Of a stretch of DNA of 62,000 nt, positions 20,601 through 32,600 are shown piece after piece; the first letter of the stretch is position 1; each line of letters starts with the position of its first letter. The notes below the pieces were generated by a model that did not search any database, had not been told where the DNA came from, and saw nothing but the letters and a program-made list of their open reading frames with translations. A program made the position numbers and the translations under genes. Location of the stretch: the NCBI GenBank assembly GCA_030141605.1, contig JAQGDQ010000278.1:1-62000 (forward strand), written 5' to 3'. Source of the stretch: Tubiluchus corallicola. Lineage: Eukaryota > Priapulida > Priapulimorpha > Priapulimorphida > Tubiluchidae.

Positions 20601-23600
20601 TTGTTAATTTAAACTTTTGGATATTTGGTATCCGATGAGACCATTTTTTGACTGCAAAAATGCATACATCATTTATCTAACGAAATCAAGACATCATCAG
20701 TACTTTACTATACTATAGAAAAGCAATGGAGAAAGCATTAAGCATTTACACACTTCAGGTGAGCAAAGCTACACAATGGGTTAATTGGCTATGTAAAAGT
20801 AATTTCTTACTATACGATATGTCAAGTTAGGTTATGCACATGTGAATAATAGTCAAAACATGGTGCTTTTCATTATACTTTACTGACTAGCTGTCGTCTT
20901 ATAAACGTCATCGAAACTTTTTAAAGATAATCTCTAAAAGCTATAAAATCGCAGTACAAATTTTGAGAAACTTGATATTGGGTCAGAGACACTTTTTTTA
21001 TGAAAACATACTTTTATTTTTTCTTCACAAATTAATTTCTGTAGAAAAACAGGTGTTGCAGAGATAATGCTAATGTTATGATAAACTCTGGTAAACTTAA
21101 ACTGACCATTAACATCTAATGATTTGTATCTAATTGATTATTATTACTTTCTAAGACACTGATGGATGATGTAAGAACTAGGTGTAGTGCTATCACAGTA
21201 ATGAATCATCTTACATCAGCTAGAAGATGATGAAACTACATTTATTAACAATTAAAATTTCAGCTAACTTACCAAACACAGTGAATAGTTATGATGAGCA
21301 GTTGATTGTGACCAAAACCAGTATTCATTTTATCTGGGCAACTTCGCAAGTAGTGAAGCAAGCAGCACACGCCACGTTCTCCAAACAACTCCTAATAAAT
21401 ATAAAGATGTTTGTCCTAAAGATCTTTTTGATAAGCTGCTTTTAGAAAATACAAAAATGTTGTGCACAGAAAGTGGTTCTAACCTTTGCAAATATAAGAA
21501 AGATCAACTTTGCCTGTACATTACAAAAATGTGTCAGTTTAGCAGTACAGTTATTTAACTGGTATAATAACACTTAAAAACATACATATATAGTTAAATG
21601 CATTCACGAGATAACTTTTTGACCGATAACTCAATATAATGACAGCCATTCTTAAGAATACATGCAAGTATAAGTTTAAGTCCTAATACAGCACATGAAA
21701 CAACAGGTCAACAACTCAGTTATAAAACAAAAACAGATCACTGTAACTACAGCAAATGGAATACAGTGTCCAATGATGATCACAAACTTTTGGAAAACCT
21801 CACATAATTTTGAGAATTAGGAGTACGTTATAAACTATGTTAAATGTCAACAGTTTCTTTGACAGCCAATTTATTGGGGTTATTATCATCATGAATGGCA
21901 CCGGATACAAGATTTGTCCAATGAATTGCTATGTTCGCTGTCATAACGATGAGCTTTCCCGATGTAAAATTTGTTAGCATTTTTGCATTAATGTGATATA
22001 CTACAGAAGACCTACTAAATAAGTTATACATTATTAGCACCAGGCCGGCCACAAAAAATTATATCTCTCTTACCTCAAGAGCTCAAAAAGATGTCAGTAA
22101 GGAGAGAAGATTTTTTTAAGCTTTGTGAATATTTAAAACTGATGGTGGAACATTTAAAATCAGTTGAAATCAAAGTTTATTTCATACTGGTGAGTAGTAA
22201 TGTTTTAAAATTTTTGCAATTACATTTTTTACGTTTTGTTTTCTTATTTTTTTTGTTTCGTGTTAGTAAATTATCATATCATTTAATTTATTATCGATTA
22301 TCGTATAGTCTTTTTTTGTACGTCATTAACGTATATTCTGATAATTAGAAGTGTTATACATGGCAACACTACTCAGGCATTAATACGCTAGTTTGGCAGA
22401 AAATATGATAATCAGCAGCATGCAAAGTGGCAACCTTGGCCGAGAGTTAGCCATAGAGAATGTTATAATAATTATTGACGCTTTCCGTTTTAAATTAAAA
22501 AATAGACTATTATGTGACTGCATCAGCTAGGTATATGAACGTACAAGAAATTATAAAATTCTCAGCCAAGCGTGCGATAAAAAATATTACCCGGGCGATT
22601 AGACAGAAACACAAGTATTTTTATTGTCTGAACCATATAATTTCTTCTACGGCGTGCAGTTATAAGTTCAAATAATTTGAAAGCTCACCTCTTAAATCAG
22701 ACAAAGAGAGTATAAGTAAACTGTAAACCGATACATACTAAATGCAATTAAGTTTATTTACATACTTTTCTGTGAACATCAGAACCACAAAGAGTGCCAA
22801 GAATGAAGAGAATGTTACACTGCATGTCTACATACAGCGTGGGCTCCGATTCGAACGATATGCCAATGCAGTTGTGCAAAATTTCTAAACAAAAACACAA
22901 TGAAATTAGTTTTGGGCAGGTGAATCAGTTAGTTGAGAAGTCTGCATACAACTTACGGCCATTAACGGAGTTCACAGATTTGCACAGCAACTTACAAATG
23001 TAGACCTATCCTATCCATCACGATTTTGATGACACAGACAAAAAGCAAATTCATCTAAATGAAATAATTTGTGTTAAACAACAAGCATTATACCAATAAC
23101 AAAAGCTAAGCTAAACAAAAAAACTACGCTATACTGGGTAGCGTAGCTCAATGGTAGCGTGCTCGTTTCACACCCAGGAGAATGGCCATGTCATACCAAA
23201 GACTTAAAAAATTGAACCGCTGTCTCTTCGACCAAACAAGCGGGTATATTGAGGTAACACGCGGACAATAATAATTGGGACCACCTTGGAAATAAGTTTC
23301 GAGGTTCTTAAGGGTATTATCTCTGGATTATGCCCTAAACGAAATTATTATTATAAAAAAACCTAACCACAGAAATAGAATACAAAAAAGAAGAAATTTT
23401 TACTCCAAAATTACGACAGCCTAATAATTTTTACCTAATAGTTGGTTTATGGCTCCCTGGTCACACAGATCTTCAACAACTATCTCATGACGGGTTGTTA
23501 CCAAACTCTGCATCAACTGTATGCACCAATACAGCTTAGAAAATGCATCAGAAGATGACTGTTCTGCAAAAAAAAACTTGCAGGTAAATAGAACTGAATG

Positions 23601-26600
23601 AATTCAGATTAAGATCTTCAACCATGACAATGTTTATTACTTGACTATGTCTGGTCTAATGTGTTTGGTTTACTCATGACAAAAATTGTAGAATATTACA
23701 CTCATGCATGATTGGCCAGTATGAAGAGTGATTGTGTCTAATTATGACTATGCCTGCTCTGTGTGGTTTACTCACTAGTGTGGCTGTGCCTCTGAGGCAG
23801 GCACTCAGAGATTGGGCTCAAAGAATGGCAAGGTTAAAAAGCTAATAGACATATCCTGCAAGTTGTCACTCTACGTACTATAGTTTAGAGTTATTCAGTG
23901 TCATGACTCAAAATGGCTAGTGTCCAGTGTCCATGAACTTTTGAACGAAACAGCCACTCATCATACCATTGTTAAGGTACTGTTTTAGGTAACTACCCTA
24001 CTACTTTCACTGAGTTTGTGAATTGATTTGAATATAAGGTAAATGCCTAACATAAACAATAATGAATATAATAAGTGTATGTGCTGACTGCTGGTAACAC
24101 TTGAACTAACATTTGAGAAAATAAAAACTTCAGTTGACACAAGAGACCTGATAAATTTTCTAATTTATTAAGCAATTAGAACTTGGTTTAAATTAGAACT
24201 AGCAGATTTTGTTGAAGGCATTTTCGGCATGACTTCATTTTTATATTAAACTTTTTCTAATAGCTGTACCTACTGATATTTATACTCAGCCCATTCTAAG
24301 TAATGGCGTTTTAGCATTCATGAAAGCAAGTTACCCCTCAGTCTCTCAGATGCCGCATTACCATTGCAATGGCAAGTGCTTTACACTGAACTGAGAACAC
24401 TTGTTAGGCAATGAAACCCTGTAACATCTTACCACTCACTTCTCTCATCTCATTTACAGGTGACATGAACTGCAGCAATGATTCTAGACTTTACCTTTAC
24501 TGTACCAATCCACAAAAACTAACATCCGTGTTCCTCCATGGCAGTCCATATAATCATCAATACATAAAGGTGCCAAGCTGCACAATGCAATGATAGCTTG
24601 AACCTGTAACTCATGATATTGTCCTCTTGTCCATGGTGGATGAGTTGTACTAACTTGCAGCGGTTGAACGTAGCTAAACAAAGCCAACAGAACTTTGTTT
24701 TTGGACAATATCTAAAATAATAATACATTATTACTACTAATACTTATTATTAATATTAATGCTTATAATTACTAAATAGGATGAATTAAGACTTTTCGTT
24801 ACAGAGCTTTTGCAAGTAACAAGTTTGTTTGAAATAAGCATTTTCACAGTTCTCGCGACTGATGACAGTTGTAAAAAAGTCAAAGGTTAAGTGTATCAGA
24901 CAACAAACATGTGTACACTTGACAATGCCAAGCAGCCCATGCTATTGTAATAGTAACAGTTTTAACAGCTAGCTAGAACCTTACCTGGTTCATTTTTTCT
25001 TGTTCCCAAGCTAGCAAATTACTTTGCGCACAGACTAACGCATAATTAAGAAAAGTCCACATAAAACAACTGAAGTTACTGAACTGACACAGCAGATGGC
25101 TTTACTCTACCTACATGTCACATGATAGTTGTAGTTAAGATGTGTTGCTGTGGTACACTTAACCTTTGACCTACAGCAACTGCGCATGCGCACAACGAAA
25201 CTGTAAAAAGGCTTACATTTTGTAATGTATGTGCAATAAACGTATTGAAAGTGAAAAATTATCATAATCATGTGTAAAAACTGGATTGACAGGAAAGGGA
25301 TGCATTTCCACAAACGCCTTAAATGGACAATTCTTTTGTGGTTAGCGCAGCTGTCTGTAAAGCAGGTCATGGTCTCAAGGTTCTACTTGCGTACATTCAT
25401 ATGATTTAAAACTTCATATAATTTGGTTGAATAATTACTCTTATGAGTTTCACAGTGCGTATCAACCATTCGTTTTAGTTTGCCAAGATGACAGCAGATG
25501 TCACAATAATTCTTTTCCTTCCATTGTAATTGTTTATGAAAATTCTTTCAATCAAATTAATTTGTTCACTTACAGAAATTGCAAGACGAGGCAAGGTGCA
25601 TGACAAGCAAAGCTGACAACGGCAGGTTAGTTTATGGACTCTTGCTTTGAGCATTTTTATTCTCCGTGCTAATTCAGGCTGTTTACCTTATACCAGCAAG
25701 ATGTATTCATGCCCAAAATGGCCAAGATACCTCTGCCTGTTATCTTAGAGGCATAGCTTTGATAATGAGGGTCAGGTCCCAGCTTCATGACGGCTATCTA
25801 ATTTGAAGAATGCCATAAAATGCTAAGGAGTTCCACAAAAAATTATGGTAAATATTGTTAATATATTTTTAGCAAACACTAGAAGACATCATTTTCTTTC
25901 ACGGAACTTTAAAAACATGATAAGTGAATTTAAATTGTTTCAAAAAAATTTGCAAAGTAATGTGAAATCAACTAATTCATGTTAGTCAAAAAAGTTTTTT
26001 GATAATTTAAATTGTTTGTGTAAACAAGCAGCAAGCTACATTAAGAATTAGTGGTTCTGAATCACTCTTGTTGTTCGCTTGCAGGCACACTGTATAGTAA
26101 ACATACAGATAAAAATACCTATACTTTTCAACGGATGATTGACAATTAAAACGGCTCCCTCTAGTAGCAGATGTGGAGAGTAAAAAGTTTCAAGTTTTAC
26201 ACAGAGTTTCTTGTAACGCAAACTCTACATATCAGCTATAAAGTTTATGGTCAGTTTTTACATCTATACAGCATAGAAAAACGTATATATAACATAGTGG
26301 ATAATACTCTTATACTGTGCATGTATGAGAGAATCACAAATTTAAATACCACGCGTGTATGGAAAGATTGCTAACCCGCAATATCGATCAATACTTTCAG
26401 TACTTCGCGAGTGTGTTGCTCAAGTGCTGTTTTTGCCTAACTATCGAATGTAGGTTTTGCTTAATAACATGGCACCCATTTCTTGCCTAGCAGTGGAGCA
26501 TAAAAATTGCATTACAAAATGGTGCTCATTGTTGCCTCACAATTTAAATCTAGCAGTCTCTCTGTATGCATGCATTACATCCACGTTTTCAGCCCATAAT

Positions 26601-29600
26601 AACCATTCTGTGTCATTTGTATTGGCTACCTATTGAGCAACTTATCAAATATAAAATACTGCTACTTGTATTTCCCCTTCATGGCGAGGCACCCGACTAC
26701 ATTTGAACCTATGTAAAGAATTCATTAATCTTATCCTTTAAGGTAAAATACCTTTAATGTGTCTATGGCACTGTTCCTGGCTATTAAGACAATAATCTGC
26801 ATGAGTACTTTCTTCATTTCAAAGTCCTCCTTGCAATCTGTCAACTTCAAATACTGGACAAGAGCATGGTGGCAGCGCACATCTTGGAATGTTGCCAAAA
26901 TGCAGAGTTGTTGCAAGAGACCTGTAGTCTATACACAATACTGAATTATTATTAAATGTTTTCACAAATGTACTATGCAGAAAAACCATATGCTATAACG
27001 ATAATTTAGAAAAAGTTTAGTAATAAAAACGATCTAAAGTAATTAATACCAAAGGCCAGCTTAATTTTCGATTTTATCTTGTCTAGTTGAGCTAAGGAAA
27101 TAATGGTTAAAAAGAAAGATTTAAAATCGAGCAAAGAAATCATTATCATGTTTAAATCATTAATTAAAAGAATTAGCAATTATTAATACTTCCCAATATT
27201 CTTAATTGCAAGGGCCATGATCAGTTTTATTTTCTCGAAAATTGGACTCCGCTGTTTCTAAAACCAGCCTATTGTGCCCAAAAACATTAGATAAAAGGTA
27301 AATCATTTAATTATGTTCGAAGCAATGGTATGAAATCAGTAAAGAATTTAAGTTGCATCAACATAATTTTGTAATAAGGGATACCATTTATTCTTCTTTT
27401 CTCCTTTGTTTTTCAATGTCTCTTCGTGAATATATTTCATTAATTCTGATGACAATAGGATGGTAGGTTTATTTTACTGTTATCACTTAAACTTAGAAGA
27501 ACATAACAAAGAAAGTTGCAGAAAACTGTCTAGAAAGCAATAAATCTAAAATATACTGCATGTGAATAGAAATTTTCAGATGTTGTGGTTGCCACCATTC
27601 GTGTAAAAATAATGCATGCAAAAATATTACAATATCAGTCATCTATTGTTTTTGCAAAAAATTTATTACTCTTTTAACAAAGACTGACAGTGTAATACTT
27701 TTTTCCAGGACGAATGACATCATTGGAAGAATAAGAGATTCAAAATTGGAGTATCCAAGCATGAAGTGATAGCGACTTTAACGTGATTTTACTAATTACA
27801 CGAGACTCTTATTGCAGTTTTATTACTAAATCCTAGTAACACTTTTTGTGAACATTGAAATGAGCCTAACTTGCCAGAAGGCTTGGCCTTTCTTTTACTT
27901 TTACATGAGATAAAAACATTGAAAGAGTATTTGTTCAACGGAGTTGATGAAACTTTCAGCTGCTTTGAAACTAAACATCATCATCATCTCTGGAGTCACA
28001 CGTCCTCTGGCATAACCCTTGCAATCACTACTGGCCATGCTGCCCTGTTGCCTGAAACCTACCATGTCTCTGTATTTTCGATATCTAACGGCATGTTGAT
28101 AAGATCTTTTTGAATGAAATCAATGCAAGTCATTAGCTGCGCTTCTTTGAAAGCTAATTTTAAAGCTACTTAAAACTAAACAACATACCACAAATGCCGT
28201 GCTGAACTTGAACTCAGCAACTGATAAAACAACAATCAGCAAATCATTCCTTAATTGTTTATCATGCTTCCGAGCGGCAAAAGATAACTGCTGGAGCAGA
28301 GCCTCCTGCAGGCCGGACAGAGAACTACTGCTTGCCAGTTGTTCAATAACTCCTGCCTTTTCCTTTTCTAATAGATTAAAGAGAATTTCAGTCACAATCC
28401 AGATGAGTTCTCTCGGTGGCGTGTCAACAAGAGAACGACAAAGAACAAACGGCAATTCGGCTTTCACTAACTGATCACAACTCTCATCTGAAAGTACAAT
28501 TGACATGAATTGATTTAAGTTGTAATTAAACATCCTCACTAATCCAGAAAAATGGAAACGAATTCATAGATTTTAAAGATTCAGCAAGAATTGTATAGCA
28601 TGGTAGAACACACAAAATTGTATGTATGTTAAATCAGTCTAAGTGTCAGAAATAAACAGGTAACAAGTTTGAACTCTTAATACCTGAGGAAACACTAAAC
28701 AGATGCAATTCATCCAGTAATTCCAAAATAAGATTCAATCGGTTTGTTTGAATTTTTGCGAAATACTGCAATGAAAAAATACAAACAGTTACAAAACAAT
28801 TGACTGCAAAATATTGGAAGCAATGTGCAATATTAAAAAGCAACAGAATGTACATTAGCTGTAAATACAAAGTTAAAAAAGACAGAAACACAAAAATGTG
28901 TTAAAACTATTTCAACATGTTTATTTTTTTAAAATAAAAACACACACATGCTGAAGGCGTTATTAATACAGTAATGGAATGGAAGATTTTGTGGAAAGAA
29001 ATACCACCTTTATCTAAATATGTGAACACACATCTGAAGAAAAGGTTAGAAGCTCTTCAAACTAGAGTTAAATTGGAACTGTTTATGCATTCTGAAACTC
29101 ACGAATCTGTCCGTATAAAGCATACATTTTCAAACTGTACCATGCAGGAAAATTGTCTTCTGTCCACAAAGTTAATCATTACACCAGCAATTTGCTTTGT
29201 GGTTTCACTTCCTCCAATTTCAACAGGACCTTGATCTCAGAAAACTCAAGCTGAACTATGCTTTATGTTCAATACACATGCCTCTAATACACAATACACA
29301 TATATTCTACCTTGAATAATACCATTCATGATCTTTCTGACTTCATTTGCAACTGTTTGTGACCACACGTTTATATAATGCATTAGTACAACCCGATTCC
29401 TGAAGCTGCCTCTTGCATAAACAGTAATTGGCATCACTCGACGGTTTGACTTATTATGCCGTACGACTTATCATGTTCAAGTTTTTGTCCACCCAGAGGC
29501 ATTTCAGAGGTAATTACTGGAATGCCTCTTATAGAAATACATATGCAATAAAATTACCTTTAAACGTTATGTTAAAGATAATGAGTAGTGATGCCAATGA

Positions 29601-32600
29601 TTCACTGGACAACTACTTACATTGGCTGTGTTGGCAAGAATAATCACAGATTTTAAAAAGCGCTATATCTTTAGTCAGATACCTAATGTGGGACAATTAT
29701 CTAGCTCACACAAGATGAGTGTTTTTTATTTGACAAACAGCTGGAATTACGTACACATCAACTTCATTACAGCAAAATGGGTTTAAAAACTACATTTGCA
29801 GTTACGGAGCCAGAAGACATAAAAATAGAGAAAATAAAAAAGCGCAACTTCAATGCACCAATTTAGAAGCGAATAACTTTGTCAGCACTTCACCCTTTAC
29901 CTACTGGTTGGCTATGCTGTTTGGTTGAGAATCTATTGAGATTATTTCCCTTACGAGACAGGAAAACTTTAATGAGTTTTTGTCATGTCTTGGTTTCACC
30001 AAAACTTCACTTTGTGCCTGTCAACTAAAACCACAAACTCCGGAACATTTGTCTGTCCATTTGTCTGTCATACAAAAAGAGATTTTTTTAAACTTGTGGT
30101 AAGAAGTACACAATTTGCTCAATATTTGTCAAACAAAACAAGAACTTGATCTGTTGCAATGAATATTTCCCAATCATGTTTTTAAATCAACTTATTTACT
30201 TGTGTAGTTCTTTGCTAGGAAGTACAGCCTTAAAAGAACAAACTACAAATGTATTGAAATGCAGTAGCTGTCAAAGCAATATGTATGTAAAACAGAAGCT
30301 GCCTACACTTCATTTTGAAACAGCAACATGCAGTCATACAGAATGATTTGAGTGTCAACGCATTGCGATTAGTTTACAGTGGACTATACAACTCTTACAT
30401 AAAAAACAAAAAGTATTGCTACATATAAATTACAAAGGATTTGTAAAAAAATATCCAATTAAAATATGTCTAGCTTACTTTTACCTTTGCCAGAGCTGTA
30501 GGAAAAGTGCCTTTGTTCACAATGGTCATGTTAGTATCATTGTCTGTGTAATGAAGACCATTCATATTACTAAGATGAAGCTCAATCATACAAAAACTGA
30601 ACACTGATCGGCAGATTTGAAGTTTGATTGGTTCTATTACTAGTTCTCCTAAGACATTTCCTGTGCAAAAAACATCTACATGGTGAAAAAGATTAAATTA
30701 TGTAAACCTAGATCTATCTGCATGTCTCCCAAAACCTCCATACAGGATATGAACAGCTCATTAAGATCCAAAATTTGCAAAATTTCTTACCTTTTTTACA
30801 TTTTTCACATTCCATTACTTAACTATTTATAATCATAGTTTCAAGATTATCAGTTACTTACTGAACCAGGGGTGTGCAAATTATATGACTAGCCGGGCCA
30901 CATTAAACTTTCCCGCAATTCCTGCAGGCCACAGGCAGTTTGATCAAGAAGCCAAGTACAGAAAGGCCTAATAACGATTTTTTTGCATCCGACCTGCATA
31001 CATCATTACTACTACACTCAAAAAACTATTTTACAAGTTATTAAAATTTATATTACAAACCATATATTTCTACTTTCATGACAGATAGTGGTAATTTCAT
31101 TAAAATGCTTATTAGTAATGTATATCACACAGTCTGTGTAGTACAGTGACAATAAGCTACAACCGTCTTGTAAGGGTTAATGCCATCCGATCTAGTAGAA
31201 ACAACTACCAGCACTATCTTTGGGATCGTGGCATGGACTTCAGCTGGATACACTCAATTAATCGCCCGGGCCGCACTTTCATTAGGTTGACAAATCTCTT
31301 CGCGGGCCGCACTTTCATTGGGTTGACAAATCTCTTCGTGGGCCGCACAAATTCTCTCGGCCGGCCGCAAGTGGCCTGCGGGCCGCAATTTGCACACCCC
31401 TGTACTAAACGATCTCATAAATCATTTAATTTTTGTAATATAAATAAATTCTGACCAAAAATGTAATGTGAAGTTGGGTTTGAACTTTGATTTGAACTAC
31501 AAAGATTTGGAACACAAGTTAATCGCCACCTTTCTAACGGTTGGAAATGATTGACGATTGACTGACCATTAGGATTTAATTAATACCTGTCTTGTTCACA
31601 ACAGTCAACTGTTTGGCCAACTGATCATGGCACTGTCCTTGTAAAGTGAGGCAGCAGTTTAAACCCTGATTCAGACCTGACTTTTCCACATTAACTTGAT
31701 AAATGTAGGTTCATTCCGTAAGTAGATTTGCAGTTATAATAGTATTTCTGCACTTGGTACTTTGAATAAGTATGAAATCTACATTGTTTCCAAAACCCCT
31801 TCAATAAGAAAGTGTCAGAAATGCCCGTGTCACACAGAGAAAGCATTAAGCAGCAAGGCATAAGTCATAATCCGTAAGCCATAAAAGTGCAGCACATGTA
31901 GTAATTTGCGGTATGAGCCTTGCTCTGTCTAACTAGCAAGGCATTATACCATAATTCGTTTTTTTGGCGGGAGTCACGAATCAGTTTTCTGGATCAAGCA
32001 AAATGTCGAAATCGTGTCCATTGCTGGATCCGGTTGCATCATAGCTTGTAATGCAGTGTATTAAGAAGTAACGGCATAAACGAACAATGTGGGTTAGACC
32101 CATTTATAGCAATAGGCGAAAAAAAGGAGAATTTGTGACATTATTTTAAACGATCAAGAGTGATAACGAACATTTTTTAACAACACTAAGCTGTCTGTCA
32201 AATCATTTCATTTAAGAAAAGATTATCAGCCACATGCATTGTATAATACGATTGTATATTGTATAATGCAATGAATAATACATTGTATAATTGTATATGA
32301 TTGACTGGTATGCTGCCTCCTGTGTGTAGTGTACATTTCTTCTGTGCATTATGGGCAGTTGTAAATAAGTATTGTGGATTAAAAATCCTTATATATGTTT
32401 ATAGAAGGCTACATTAGTGTTATGAATTCTTATGATATAAATGAATTGTACACTATAAAAACCACAAATACGCTAGTTATCCGATTAGTGATAACCAAAA
32501 AAGCCTTACAGCAAGTGAAATTAGTGGCCAAATTCATTTTCCAGTAAAGCACATTATGGCTGACAGCTCACAGTAAGCAAACCGAGGTCGGCGGAAGACG

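Noticed and set aside
25327-25385. tRNA gene candidate (GGTTAGCGCAGCTGTCTGTA)
   Set aside because: Only D-arm-like and weak T-arm-like pieces; no cloverleaf can be drawn.
29141-29437. Two minus-strand exon-like pieces (NRVVLMHYINVWSQTV and PVEIGGSETTKQIAG) that join in phase
   Set aside because: Inserting them between CFAP69 exons 30543-30485 and 28765-28684 breaks the phase, while those two exons join directly and align with the family.
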